Part shown: positions 8,478 through 16,918 of the stretch, in pieces
How the letters are laid out: each line of letters opens with the position of its first letter
Position numbering within the stretch: position 1 is the stretch's first letter
DNA from: Bacteroidales bacterium
Lineage (GTDB): Bacteria > Bacteroidota > Bacteroidia > Bacteroidales > UBA3824
Assembly: GCA_016286055.1 (NCBI GenBank)
Contig: JAEERW010000004.1
Location: 62,001-126,000 of the forward strand
DNA: 64,000 nucleotides
Reading direction: 5' to 3'
Program-made: the position numbers and the translations under genes
Notes under the pieces: generated by a model
What the model saw: only the letters and a program-made list of their open reading frames with translations
What the model was told of the DNA's origin: nothing
Database searches by the model: none

Positions 8478-10235
8478 ATGAAAAAATTCTTGCTACTAAC
8501 ATTTGCAGCATTAATAGGATTATCTGGCTGCAAAAAGGACGACAACGACGACACAGTTGTCCCCGACAACAAACCTGACACCACACAAAAACAGGTAAAA
8601 CCGACCACTTCGATGCTTTGCATCCACAACAACAAAGTGTCGACTCAGGCATACCAGGTGCAATATGTGGTTGCCGACAACATTGGAGTAAAAAAAGGTA
8701 AACCGTACGAAATCATCATTAAGTTGAAAGCGTCGAACAATGCCAAACTATCATTTGTTATAGGCGACTGGACTAACACCGTCAGCCTTTCTATCAACGC
8801 CACAACCGAAATGAATGAATATAAATTGGCTTTTGAACCCAAAGTTGACGATGGTCATGTACTATTCCAAACTGGTGATTTTGTGGGCGACATCTACATC
8901 GAAAGCGTAAAAATTACTCACAAAGGCAGCGGACAAACTATTCCCCTTACCGAACAACAAAAACACGACACTCTTGTTTGGGCTATGGATCATTGGATTG
9001 AAGGAATGATGACCGCCACCAACGGTTATGTAAAATCTTGGGACGTGGTAAACGAGGCTATTGCGGGAGGTGGCAATATAAATGGATACTTCACTCTTCA
9101 ACACTCATCTAATCCCAACGACGATGAAGTGGTGGTACAATCGGGCAATTTCTTCTGGCAGGACTATATGGGCGACATTGATTATGTGCGTACAGCAGTA
9201 GCCAGCGCAAGAAAGCACTTCAAAGGCGACCCCGACGAACTGAAACTCTTTGTCAACGACTATAACCTTGAATCAGATTGGGACGACAACAAAAAACTCA
9301 AAAGCCTAATCTATTGGGTAGACAAATGGGAAGCTGACGGAGTTACCAAAATTGACGGTCTCGGAACTCAGATGCACATTTCGTATTACGATGATGAAGG
9401 CACTCAAAAAAGCAAGGAGGAGCACATTGTAAAAATGTTTGAACTGATGGCTGCCACTGGCAAACTTGTACGCGTGTCGGAACTCGATATGGGCTATATG
9501 CGTGGCAACACACAGCTCAAAACATCTCAAGTTACAGCTGCTGAACTACAGAAGATGGCTGATTATTACGAGTTTATTCTCAACAAATATTTTGAGATAG
9601 TACCTCCTGAGCAGCAATACGGATTCTGCCAATGGTGCATGACCGACGCTCCCGACAATACAAGCTGGAGAGCCGGCGAACCCGTAGGTATTTGGAAAGC
9701 TGGATACGTTAGGAAAGCTGCCTACAAAGGTTTTGCACAAGGTCTTGCTGAACAAAAGCTCTCCGACGACCTCGCCGACTTAAAGCCCCTCAAAAGCTAC
9801 ATCAAACGTTCAAACCATCCGATTTTCAAAATTAGCGGCGCTCTCGACGTTTCTGAGTTCAGCAGCAATGCCACACTCAAAACCATTGTAAAAGAAAACT
9901 TCGATGAAGTTGTGGCTGGCAATGCTATGAAATACCAATCGTGTGTTAATGGTGGCGGAGAGTTCGATTTCAGCCGAGTTAAAACATTTATAACTAATGC
10001 AAAAAACGCTGGCGTAACAATTTTTGGACACACACTGGCTTGGCATTCGCAACAACAACCCGGCTATCTGCTCGGACTTATGAAAGATATCGAAATTGAA
10101 GTGCCCGACAAAGAAAAGGTTGACGTGGTTAATTATTCAATTTCGTACGACAAAATTACAGAATACAAAATGTGGCGTTCCGACAACGATGCCAACAACA
10201 ACGTAGACTACTCAGTAAGTATAGTTAAACGATAA
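8478..10235 (+). CDS. Surface lipoprotein GH10 endo-1,4-beta-xylanase, circularly permuted
   Basis: 585 aa from the ATG at 8478. An upstream in-frame TTG at 8433 would bury the signal peptide. The lipobox LSGC sits at about residues 15-18, followed by an Asp-rich linker. Residues ~35-150 are part of a CBM4-like beta-sandwich (QVQYVVADNIGVKKGKPYEI...). GH10 barrel motifs then appear in this order: beta4 WDVVNEA with acid/base Glu193; beta5 KLFVNDYN; beta6 GLGTQMHI; beta7 VRVSELD with nucleophile Glu335; beta8 FCQWCMTDAPDNTSW; and only then beta1 FKISGALDVSEF (~449), beta2 FDEVVAGNAMKY (~474) and beta3 GHTLAWHSQQ (Trp522-His523). The last ~45 residues look like the missing first strands of the CBM. 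Ordinary Bacteroidota GH10 enzymes run beta1-3, inserted CBM, beta4-8. Both catalytic Glu and the substrate-binding WHSQ are present, so activity on xylan is plausible. No SusCD or other xylan gene is adjacent. Confidence 0.92.
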   Translation: MKKFLLLTFAALIGLSGCKKDDNDDTVVPDNKPDTTQKQVKPTTSMLCIHNNKVSTQAYQVQYVVADNIGVKKGKPYEIIIKLKASNNAKLSFVIGDWTNTVSLSINATTEMNEYKLAFEPKVDDGHVLFQTGDFVGDIYIESVKITHKGSGQTIPLTEQQKHDTLVWAMDHWIEGMMTATNGYVKSWDVVNEAIAGGGNINGYFTLQHSSNPNDDEVVVQSGNFFWQDYMGDIDYVRTAVASARKHFKGDPDELKLFVNDYNLESDWDDNKKLKSLIYWVDKWEADGVTKIDGLGTQMHISYYDDEGTQKSKEEHIVKMFELMAATGKLVRVSELDMGYMRGNTQLKTSQVTAAELQKMADYYEFILNKYFEIVPPEQQYGFCQWCMTDAPDNTSWRAGEPVGIWKAGYVRKAAYKGFAQGLAEQKLSDDLADLKPLKSYIKRSNHPIFKISGALDVSEFSSNATLKTIVKENFDEVVAGNAMKYQSCVNGGGEFDFSRVKTFITNAKNAGVTIFGHTLAWHSQQQPGYLLGLMKDIEIEVPDKEKVDVVNYSISYDKITEYKMWRSDNDANNNVDYSVSIVKR

Positions 10236-10256
10236 TAATCTGATTATCTGATAAAA

Positions 10257-10293
10257 AAAACTGCAACCCTAAATGAGGATTGCAGTTTTTTTT
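10257..10293. terminator. Bidirectional terminator between the xylanase gene and oadB
   Basis: The arms AAAACTGCAA (10257-10266) and TTGCAGTTTT (10280-10289) form a perfect 10-bp stem, extended inward by CCT/AGG. It is flanked by A8 on one side and T8 on the other, so it can serve both convergent genes. Confidence 0.85.
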
Positions 10294-10316
10294 ATATTAT
10301 TAAATTGCTTCGAATC

Positions 10317-11705
10317 TTATCCCAAGAATGCAATCAATATACCTGCTGCCACTGCTGAGCCGATAACGCCCGAAACGTTTGACGACATGCAGTAGTTGAG
10401 TACGTGGTTGCGGGGGTCGTATTTAAGAGCAATGTCGTTGGCAACACGTGATGCCATGGGCACTGCGCTAAGTCCGGTGGCTCCAACAAGCGGATTAACT
10501 TTCTTCTTAGAGAAGAGGTTGTAGATTTTGGCAAGCATAATGCCGCCGAAAATCGAGAATCCAAATGCCAAGAATCCACCTGCTACGATTCCGATGGTTG
10601 TCCAGTTGAGGAATGCGTCAACGGTCATTGTAGCACCTACGCTGAGTCCAAGGAATATTGTAGCCGAGTTCATAATGGCGTTGGATGCAGCATCAAAAAT
10701 ACGAGATGTAGAGTTTCCAACCTCTTTAATCAAGTTTCCGAACATCAACATACCTACCAACGGAACTGCCGAAGGAACGATGATGGCAACTACAGTGGTG
10801 GTTGCAATCGGGAAAATGATTTTCAAAACTCGCATATTTTTGAACTCTGTTTTTGAAGGATAGAGTTTGTCTTGCTCCTTCATGTTGATTGAGAGTTCTT
10901 TTTTGCTACAAGTAAGTTTTACCACCAAAGGAACAATCACAGGCACGAGAGCCATGTAAGAGTAAGCTGCAATGGCGATAGGACCAAGAAGGTGAGGAGC
11001 CAATTTAATGGTAGTGAAGATAGCCGTAGGACCGTCGGCACCACCGATGATAGCGAGCGAACCAGCCTCTTGCAAGGAGAAGAAGTTGCAAGCCACGAGC
11101 AATACGGCAAAGATACCAAACTGAGCACCTGCGCCAAAGATTGCGAGTTTGAGGTTGCGAAGCATAGGACCAAAGTCAGTCAACGCACCTACGCCCATAA
11201 AGATAATCGGAGGAAGCATACCGCTCTTAATCAATGCGTAATAGATAAAGTTCATTACACCAAATTCGTGAGCGATATCGTGCAAAGGCATATCCCAAAT
11301 TTTGAAAATCTCAATATGGTTTAAAATGTCAGGAGTTTCCAAAATGGGATTCTTTGCCAAGTCGTACCATAATGCACCTACTTGCACAAATCCTTCTTGA
11401 AATTCTTTAACACCCTCTTTTAATGGAAGATACTTAAATCCATCAAGACCATTGTTAAAGAACGAATTAGCAACTCTAAATAGTTCGCCTTCGCCGTTCA
11501 CAGCCAAAACGCCCATGTCGCCGCCCGGAAAGTTGGCAATCAACACACCGAACGCGATAGGAATCAGCAACAACGGCTCATACTGCTTTTTGATACCCAA
11601 ATAGAGCAACAGAAAAGCCAAGGCGTACATTATCAGAAACTGCGGCTGATCGAAAAGCGAATCAAGCGCAGTCATGTGGAAAATATTACTGAAAACTTCT
11701 CTCAT
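10317..11705 (-). CDS. oadB: Sodium-translocating decarboxylase beta subunit
   Basis: 462 aa, with about ten membrane helices. It is the integral-membrane subunit that decarboxylates carboxybiotin and exports Na+. Family-typical segments are visible: LLIPIAFGVLIANFPGGDMG near the N-terminus, GAGAQFGIFAVLL, the conserved ion-pathway region IIGGADGPTAIFT, GNLIKEVGNSTSRIFDAASNAIMN, and the end NHVLNYCMSSNVSGVIGSAVAAGI. Compared with ~375-430 aa homologues it has a longer N-terminal region (about residues 55-130: VNGEGELFRVANSFFNNGLDGFKYLPLKEGVKEF), as seen in other Bacteroidota beta subunits. It is the last gene of the gamma-alpha-beta operon; the start is 4 bp after the alpha-subunit stop. Confidence 0.92.
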   Translation of the reverse strand: MREVFSNIFHMTALDSLFDQPQFLIMYALAFLLLYLGIKKQYEPLLLIPIAFGVLIANFPGGDMGVLAVNGEGELFRVANSFFNNGLDGFKYLPLKEGVKEFQEGFVQVGALWYDLAKNPILETPDILNHIEIFKIWDMPLHDIAHEFGVMNFIYYALIKSGMLPPIIFMGVGALTDFGPMLRNLKLAIFGAGAQFGIFAVLLVACNFFSLQEAGSLAIIGGADGPTAIFTTIKLAPHLLGPIAIAAYSYMALVPVIVPLVVKLTCSKKELSINMKEQDKLYPSKTEFKNMRVLKIIFPIATTTVVAIIVPSAVPLVGMLMFGNLIKEVGNSTSRIFDAASNAIMNSATIFLGLSVGATMTVDAFLNWTTIGIVAGGFLAFGFSIFGGIMLAKIYNLFSKKKVNPLVGATGLSAVPMASRVANDIALKYDPRNHVLNYCMSSNVSGVIGSAVAAGILIAFLG

Positions 11706-11709
11706 TGCC

Positions 11710-13839
11710 TTACTTTATTTTCATTAAAACATCGTCTTCCGAAACCGAATCGCCTGATTTGAAGCAGATTTCGGCAATTACACCGTCTGATTCGGCGGCT
11801 ATGGCGTTGAAGGTTTTCATCGCCTCGATGTAGCAAACGGTCTGACCTTTTTTAACAGCATCGCCAACTTTTACAGCGGGGTCGCCAGTGTTTTTTACAA
11901 GGTAGAACTTGCCTTCGAGTGGCGAAGTGAGGTCTGCTGCATTGCCCGATGCTGCGGGAGCGGCTGTTTCGCCTTCGGCAGCGATACGCATAATTACATC
12001 GTCTTCTGAAACCGAATCACCTGATTTGAAGCAGATTTCGGTGATTACGCCGTCACATTCGGCTGCAATGGCGTTGAAGGTTTTCATAGCTTCGATGTAG
12101 CATACTGTCTGACCTTTTTTAACCTTGTCGCCAACTTTTACAGCGGGGTCGCCAGAGTTTTTAACCAAGTAGAACTTGCCTTCGAGCGGTGCTGTAAGGG
12201 GTTTGCCTGTTCCAGCTGCGGCAGGTGCTGATGCAGCGGGAGCGGCTGATTTGCCGTCGTTTGCACCGATTGTAACTGCGTATTTAACACCGTTAACGTC
12301 AACTGTAACAGTCTGCGGGAACGATGCCAATGCAGGAACGTTTGATCCGCCTTTGCCAGCTTTTTCGGCTTTGCGTTTTGCGAGGTCGGCTTCAAAATCT
12401 CTCTTGGCTGCGCCTGATTTGTACAAGCGGTACTGCTGCGGGTGCATTGCAAGTTCAAAGAGCTCTTCGTCGTCTTCGCCAAAATCCCAGCCGTTGTCTT
12501 TCATCTCCTTGCGGAACGAGTCGAGTGCGTCGGGATATTCGTCCTGAGGATTGCCGGTGAAAAATTCGCGACCCTGCTGTTTTGCAAGTTCCACGAGTTC
12601 GGGAGCCACTTCGCCAGGCAGTTTGCCCGATTTTCCAAGCAACATACCCCAGATATCGTCGGCGATAAGGCTCCAACGCTCTTTGCCTTTTTCCATCTGC
12701 ATAACGTTGGTGAGAGCCATATTCTTAACGTACTGGCTAAAAGGTGTTACCAATGGAGGATAGCCCATCTTAGGCCAAACGTATGTTACCTCGTCGAAGA
12801 GTTTTATCATAAGTTCGTCCTGTGTAAGTTTGGGCAGGTTGTGTTTCTCTTTGTATTTGTTTACCGATTCGAGGTTAGATTCGAGGTCGGTCATAAGCGA
12901 ACCCATCATACCGCCTGGCAAACCAGGAGCGATAAGGAGCGAGTTCATAAAGCGGTTGCGCTGAGGAATATAGTATCCGAGGAAATCGTCCATCATCTCT
13001 TGAATCAACGAACGAACTTCCATATAAGCGCTCATATTGATCTCTTTAACGTCGAAACCAGCATCTTTCAACATAGGCTGAACGGCGAGGATGTCAACGT
13101 GTCCTGTACCCCAAGAGAGGGGCTCCATACCAACGTCAACGTAGTCGCAACCAGCTTTACATACTTCCAAAACAGAAGCCATAGCAAAACCAGGACCTGC
13201 GTGAGAGTGGTATTCTACAACTATATCTTTGTAATCTTTGATGCCTTTAACTATTTTGCCGAGTTTTACGGGACGGCCAATACCAGCCATATCCTTGATA
13301 CAGATTTCGTCGGCACCTGCGTCGATAAGCTGCTTAGCAAGGTTTACGTAGTATTCAACAGTGTGAATAGGGCTTTCGGTGATGCAGAGGCAGCACTGCG
13401 AAATCATGTGAGTGCCGTCGGGACGGGTGGCTGCATGTGCGTATCCGATAGAGGGGATAATGTTTCTCGGGTCGTTCAAACCGCAGAAAGTACGTGCGAT
13501 GTCGGTACCCTGAGTATATTTTACTTTGTAGAAAAGTTTGCGAACGTCAACTGGGCAAGGGTTCATACGGATGCCGTTGAGTGCGCGGTCGAGCATTTCG
13601 GTTTGAATACCTGCCTCGTGAAAAGGTTTGGTCCATGCACGAACCGATTTGTTAGGATTTTCGCCGTAAAGGAGGTTAACCTGCTCAAAACCACCGCCGT
13701 TGGTTTCAACGCGGTCGAAGCAGCCCATCTTTATAATAGCGGGGGCAACTTTTAAAAGTTGGTCGACACGTGGCTGATATTTACCCGAACTCTGCCACAA
13801 GTCTCTGAATACAAGGTTGAATTTTACTTGTTTGCTCAT
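11710..13839 (-). CDS. oadA: Biotin-dependent decarboxylase alpha subunit (oxaloacetate decarboxylase type) with two biotinyl domains
   Basis: 709 aa, longer than the usual ~600. Residues ~1-300 form the carboxyltransferase TIM barrel (LVFRDLWQSSGKYQPRVDQLL; ICIKDMAGIGRP; metal-ligand motif EYHSHAGPG). A PYC/OADA-type conserved domain reaches about residue 480. Two biotinyl/lipoyl domains about 89 residues apart then follow an Ala/Pro-rich linker, each with EAMKTFN. The biotin-accepting lysines are Lys586 and Lys675. The usual motif in this family is EAMKM. The copies are nearly identical in protein and DNA, which points to a recent tandem duplication. The barrel has WQS where many homologues have HQS, so the exact keto-acid substrate (oxaloacetate is the best guess) is inferred from the operon partners. 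Confidence 0.9.
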   Translation of the reverse strand: MSKQVKFNLVFRDLWQSSGKYQPRVDQLLKVAPAIIKMGCFDRVETNGGGFEQVNLLYGENPNKSVRAWTKPFHEAGIQTEMLDRALNGIRMNPCPVDVRKLFYKVKYTQGTDIARTFCGLNDPRNIIPSIGYAHAATRPDGTHMISQCCLCITESPIHTVEYYVNLAKQLIDAGADEICIKDMAGIGRPVKLGKIVKGIKDYKDIVVEYHSHAGPGFAMASVLEVCKAGCDYVDVGMEPLSWGTGHVDILAVQPMLKDAGFDVKEINMSAYMEVRSLIQEMMDDFLGYYIPQRNRFMNSLLIAPGLPGGMMGSLMTDLESNLESVNKYKEKHNLPKLTQDELMIKLFDEVTYVWPKMGYPPLVTPFSQYVKNMALTNVMQMEKGKERWSLIADDIWGMLLGKSGKLPGEVAPELVELAKQQGREFFTGNPQDEYPDALDSFRKEMKDNGWDFGEDDEELFELAMHPQQYRLYKSGAAKRDFEADLAKRKAEKAGKGGSNVPALASFPQTVTVDVNGVKYAVTIGANDGKSAAPAASAPAAAGTGKPLTAPLEGKFYLVKNSGDPAVKVGDKVKKGQTVCYIEAMKTFNAIAAECDGVITEICFKSGDSVSEDDVIMRIAAEGETAAPAASGNAADLTSPLEGKFYLVKNTGDPAVKVGDAVKKGQTVCYIEAMKTFNAIAAESDGVIAEICFKSGDSVSEDDVLMKIK
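11725..12180 (-). repeat. Tandem duplication of the biotinyl-domain coding sequence
   Basis: Two direct copies, about 11725-11915 and 11990-12180, lie in phase inside the alpha-subunit gene. They encode TSPLEGKFYLVKNTGDPAVK and TAPLEGKFYLVKNSGDPAVK followed by near-identical 60-residue stretches. Differences are few and mostly silent or conservative, such as AESDGVIAE against AECDGVITE. Confidence 0.9.
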
Positions 13840-13874
13840 TTTTTTTAAACTTGTTTCGGTTTAACCGTTTTTAA

Positions 13875-14144
13875 TTAAATTCTTTCAATTTTTTCTACGC
13901 GACCACGGCCGCTTGTAATTTGCTCAATCGCTTTTGCGATAGCCTGCTGCACATCGGGAGCAATAGCCGCCTGAGTGGGAGTAGACACTGCTTTTTGCGG
14001 TGCTTCTTCTTCGGGCGCAATTTTGTTAACCACTTTGATCAGCAGTTTGCCAAACTGAATAATCAGCAAAAGCACCACAAACACGGTGCTCAAACCGATA
14101 ACCATCAGTTGTAAGGCTTCAAAAAAATTACTTGAACCATTCAT
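13875..14144 (-). CDS. oadG: Sodium-pump decarboxylase gamma subunit
   Basis: 89 aa from the ATG at 14144. An in-frame ATG at 14189 would add only a polar 15-residue tail and overlaps a palindrome, so the shorter form is preferred. One N-terminal membrane helix (about residues 10-32, LQLMVIGLSTVFVVLLLIIQF) is followed by a charged cytoplasmic tail ending in ITSGRGRVEKIERI. This is the architecture of the small gamma subunit that anchors the alpha subunit to beta. It is first in the operon, 35 bp before the alpha-subunit gene. The sequence is short and poorly conserved, so the name rests partly on position. Confidence 0.83.
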   Translation of the reverse strand: MNGSSNFFEALQLMVIGLSTVFVVLLLIIQFGKLLIKVVNKIAPEEEAPQKAVSTPTQAAIAPDVQQAIAKAIEQITSGRGRVEKIERI

Positions 14145-14188
14145 ACTATTGTTGTTTTTTCGAATATGTGTTACTTCGTTTTTATGCA

Positions 14189-14211
14189 TTTATCCATGCA
14201 AAATGGATAAA
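14189..14211. promoter_or_regulatory. Perfect palindrome upstream of the decarboxylase operon
   Basis: The arms TTTATCCAT (14189-14197) and ATGGATAAA (14203-14211) are separated by GCAAA. The element lies 45-67 bp upstream of the chosen oadG start. There is no T-run, so it is more likely an operator or a 5'-UTR hairpin than a terminator. No regulator can be named. Confidence 0.5.
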
Positions 14212-14325
14212 TATACAATTTTCGCCAAAATTATAAAGAAAATTGAATAAATATATACTTCGTATTTAAAGTTATTGTAAACAAACGCATTTTTAACAAC
14301 ACCTATATTATATAAGGTGTGATAA

Positions 14326-15573
14326 TTACGCACGGGTTGCGCCATCGCTTGTTACAATCCATTTGTAACTTGTGAGTTCTTTTAATGCCATAGGTCCGCG
14401 GGCGTGAAGTTTTTGGGTGCTAATTCCAATTTCGGCGCCAAGACCAAACTGCGCTCCGTCGGTAAATGCAGTGCTTGTGTTGATGTAGCAACATGCGGCA
14501 TCCACAGCGTTTACAAAAGTTTCAGCGGCGGTGGCATCTTCTGTGATAATTGCCTCAGAGTGTTTCGACGAATATGTATAAATATGGTCTAATGCCTCTT
14601 GAAGGTTGTCAACCGTTTTGATTGCCATGCGTAATGCTTGAAATTCGTATCCAAAATCACTCTCTTGGGCGTGTTTCAACGATGCTTTGTAATTACCTTC
14701 TAAAGCCTTGTAAGCACGTTCGTCGGCGAGGATTTCTACATTTTTTTCGGCAAGCGGAGCGGCAAGTGCGGGCAAATCATTAAGGCGTTGACTATTGATA
14801 ATCAAGCAGTCTAACGCATTGCAAACGCTCACACGGCGAGTTTTGGCATTGCAAATAATGCGTTTGCCTTTTTCGAGGTCGCCTTTAACATCAAAATATG
14901 TATGCACAACGCCTGCACCTGTCTCGATAACAGGCACTTTGGCATTGTCGCGAACGGCGTTGATAAGGTTTTTGCTGCCACGTGGGATCAGCACGTCGAT
15001 ATATCCAACAGCATTCATAAGGTCGGTGGCAGCCTCGCGACCGGGAGGCAAAAGTTGGATAATATCTTTATCTACTCCGCAATTGGTTAATACATTGTGC
15101 ATTATATCTACCAAAACGGCATTGCTGTCGGCTGCGTCGCTACCGCCTTTTAGCACTACGGCATTGCCCGAACGCAAGCAAAGTGCTGCAACATCAACAG
15201 TTACATTTGGACGGGCTTCGTAAATTACGCCCACAACACCTAATGGAACGCGCACTTTTTTGAGATTGAGTTTCGACGGGAGTGTTTTTGTTTCGAGTAC
15301 TTCGCCGCAAGGAGCTTCTAATGTAGCCACATTGCGGGTATCGGCTGCAATTCCCTTAATACGGTCGGCATTAAGCAAAAGACGGTCGTACATTGGGTTT
15401 TCGGGATTCATACGCGCAAGGTCTTTTTTGTTTGCCTCAATAATGCGCTCGGTGTTTTGTACAAGAGCATCGGCAAATGCGTTGAGAATCTCGGTACTTT
15501 TGTCTGCCGCAATAGGATTCGTGCGTCGTGCCGCCTCCTTAACTGCTTTCAATTGGGTAAATGTTTGTTCCAT
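14326..15573 (-). CDS. proA: Gamma-glutamyl phosphate reductase
   Basis: 415 aa; the second step of proline synthesis, reducing glutamyl-5-phosphate with NADPH. It belongs to the aldehyde dehydrogenase superfamily. Signatures visible include [40 protein letters not shown] near residues 109-148 (written here only as a location), LIPRGSK, and the catalytic-cysteine region [13 protein letters not shown], in which the Cys aligns with the nucleophile. The end [14 protein letters not shown] is typical of ProA. Length matches the family (~415). It is transcribed after proB with an 11-bp gap. A proC gene is not in the window. Confidence 0.96.
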   Translation of the reverse strand: MEQTFTQLKAVKEAARRTNPIAADKSTEILNAFADALVQNTERIIEANKKDLARMNPENPMYDRLLLNADRIKGIAADTRNVATLEAPCGEVLETKTLPSKLNLKKVRVPLGVVGVIYEARPNVTVDVAALCLRSGNAVVLKGGSDAADSNAVLVDIMHNVLTNCGVDKDIIQLLPPGREAATDLMNAVGYIDVLIPRGSKNLINAVRDNAKVPVIETGAGVVHTYFDVKGDLEKGKRIICNAKTRRVSVCNALDCLIINSQRLNDLPALAAPLAEKNVEILADERAYKALEGNYKASLKHAQESDFGYEFQALRMAIKTVDNLQEALDHIYTYSSKHSEAIITEDATAAETFVNAVDAACCYINTSTAFTDGAQFGLGAEIGISTQKLHARGPMALKELTSYKWIVTSDGATRA

Positions 15574-15584
15574 TTTTATTCAAA

Positions 15585-16664
15585 CTATTGATTTTCAGGA
15601 TATATATATAGATAGTCGTAATGTATTAATGGTTTAGAGTGATCGTCAGGTGTCATTTTTTCAGCTTTGTCTTTGTCCATACCTGCGCGACCTACGCCTA
15701 AGGTGTTGCCTTCTTGGTCTTTGATTAAGAGAATGTCGTCTTTTTTAAAGTCGCCATTAAAATTGGTAACGCCGGGGAGCAACAAACTTGCAGCCTTGTC
15801 GTGCGCCAGCAGAGCGGCTTTTGCACCATTGTTGATAACAACAGAGGCTTTTGCGAAACCGTCGGAATATGCAATCCATTTTTTAACGGCAGCACTTGGT
15901 TCACCGGCAGCAAAGTGGGTGCAAACAAAATCTGGGTCGCCGTTTACCAAGCGTGTTATCACATCCTTTTTTGTGCCGTTGGCAATGTAGACGTCGATAC
16001 CCGAATCGGCAGTTTTGCGGGCAATGCGGCATTTGGTCTGCATTCCGCCACGTCCAAAACCCGATTTTGTGGTTTGCACATACTGCGAAATATTAGCGCC
16101 TTGCTTAATTTCGCGTATCACCGAAGTGCCAGGGTCGGATGGATTTCCATTAAAAATGCCGTCGATATTGCTGAGTATAAACAATTTTTGGCAAGCCATC
16201 ATCGACGCCATAAGTCCCGACAATTCGTCGTTGTCGGTAAACATCAGCGAAGTTACCGACACGGTGTCGTTTTCGTTAACTACGGGAATCACGTTGCTTC
16301 CCCACAGAGCGAGTACGCAGTTGCGCATATTGAGGTAATGCTCACGTGTAGAAAAATCTTGCTTGGTAACAAGAATCTGCCCAATGCGGATGTTGTAGAG
16401 GTCGAAAATCTGCTTGTATTGGTCTATAAGTTTTACCTGACCGATACTCGAAAGTATCTGACGCTGAGCCACGGGGTCTAATTCTTGATAACCCGAAATC
16501 ATACTGCGACCAGCCGCCACAGCTCCCGAAGTTACCAAAATTATACGGTGTCCAGAGCGATGAAGTTGAGCAATTTCGGCTACAAGACCTGCCATGCGCT
16601 CGGTGTCTAACGTTCCATCAGCGCGTGTAAGCACATTTGAGCCTATTTTTATGGTGAATGTCAT
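15585..16664 (-). CDS. proB: Glutamate 5-kinase
   Basis: 359 aa; phosphorylates glutamate, the first and normally proline-inhibited step of proline synthesis. The amino-acid-kinase domain covers about residues 1-255 (KIGSNVLTRADGTLD; ILVTSGAVAAGR; PVVNENDTVS; the FGRGGMQTKCRIARK loop). A C-terminal PUA domain (about 270-350, GAKAALLAHDKAASLLLPGVTNFNGDF) is present as in the E. coli enzyme. The start ATG at 16664 begins MTFTIKIGSNV. It is first in the proBA operon, with a plausible promoter 23-55 bp upstream and no leader terminator. Confidence 0.96.
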   Translation of the reverse strand: MTFTIKIGSNVLTRADGTLDTERMAGLVAEIAQLHRSGHRIILVTSGAVAAGRSMISGYQELDPVAQRQILSSIGQVKLIDQYKQIFDLYNIRIGQILVTKQDFSTREHYLNMRNCVLALWGSNVIPVVNENDTVSVTSLMFTDNDELSGLMASMMACQKLFILSNIDGIFNGNPSDPGTSVIREIKQGANISQYVQTTKSGFGRGGMQTKCRIARKTADSGIDVYIANGTKKDVITRLVNGDPDFVCTHFAAGEPSAAVKKWIAYSDGFAKASVVINNGAKAALLAHDKAASLLLPGVTNFNGDFKKDDILLIKDQEGNTLGVGRAGMDKDKAEKMTPDDHSKPLIHYDYLYIYPENQ

Positions 16665-16686
16665 TATTGCGTTATTTTCTGGAACG

Positions 16687-16719
16687 CAAAAATAAAAAAA
16701 GTTTCAGATTACAACCAAA
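16687..16719 (-). promoter_or_regulatory. Candidate promoter for proBA
   Basis: On the minus strand TTTG (16716-16719) and TATTTTTG (16687-16694) are 21 bp apart, at the upper end of the usual spacing. The -7 box lies 22 bp before the proB ATG. Confidence 0.5.
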
Positions 16720-16751
16720 AACGGTAGGTTTTCAAATTGTTAACTTTTAGA

Positions 16752-16786
16752 AATTATGAATTATGAATTATGAATTGTGAATTATG
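16752..16786 (+). repeat. Five tandem heptamers AATTATG
   Basis: Three exact AATTATG units, one AATTGTG and a further AATTATG run head to tail. A shorter copy of the same motif occurs at about 34003-34022, downstream of pheA. No gene or obvious function is attached. Confidence 0.8.
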
Positions 16787-16789
16787 CAT

Positions 16790-16896
16790 AAAAAAAGGGA
16801 ATTGCCTTGCTTATTGTTTAGTTTGCACTATAAAAAGGGAATATAGAGGAGAATAATTAATGAAAAAGAAAAATCTATACTGCAACGACAATTCCC
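16790..16896 (-). terminator. Long-range inverted repeat with T-run, probable rpoD terminator
   Basis: GGGAATTGCCTTGC (16797-16810) and GCAACGACAATTCCC (16882-16896) are imperfect inverted copies about 100 bp apart. Read on the minus strand, the second arm is followed by seven T, as expected for a factor-independent terminator after rpoD, though the 71-nt loop is unusually large. A 13-codon plus-strand frame (16860-16901, MKKKNLYCNDNSR) lies inside it, preceded by GAGGAG. It could instead be a small structured RNA. Confidence 0.5.
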
Positions 16897-16918
16897 GATG
16901 AAAATATATTACTACTTG

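Noticed and set aside
8478-10235. The xylanase as a broken gene or two fused fragments
   Set aside because: One uninterrupted frame with a good lipoprotein signal, all eight barrel motifs present once each, and both catalytic Glu intact. A permuted but complete enzyme explains this better than a pseudogene.
12442-13755. A long plus-strand open frame (437 codons) opposite the decarboxylase alpha gene
   Set aside because: It mirrors a well-supported coding gene on the other strand, has no recognisable domain and a Phe/Val/His-rich composition typical of antisense frames.
16752-16786. Possible short CRISPR-like array
   Set aside because: The unit is only 7 bp, with no spacers and no cas gene in the window.
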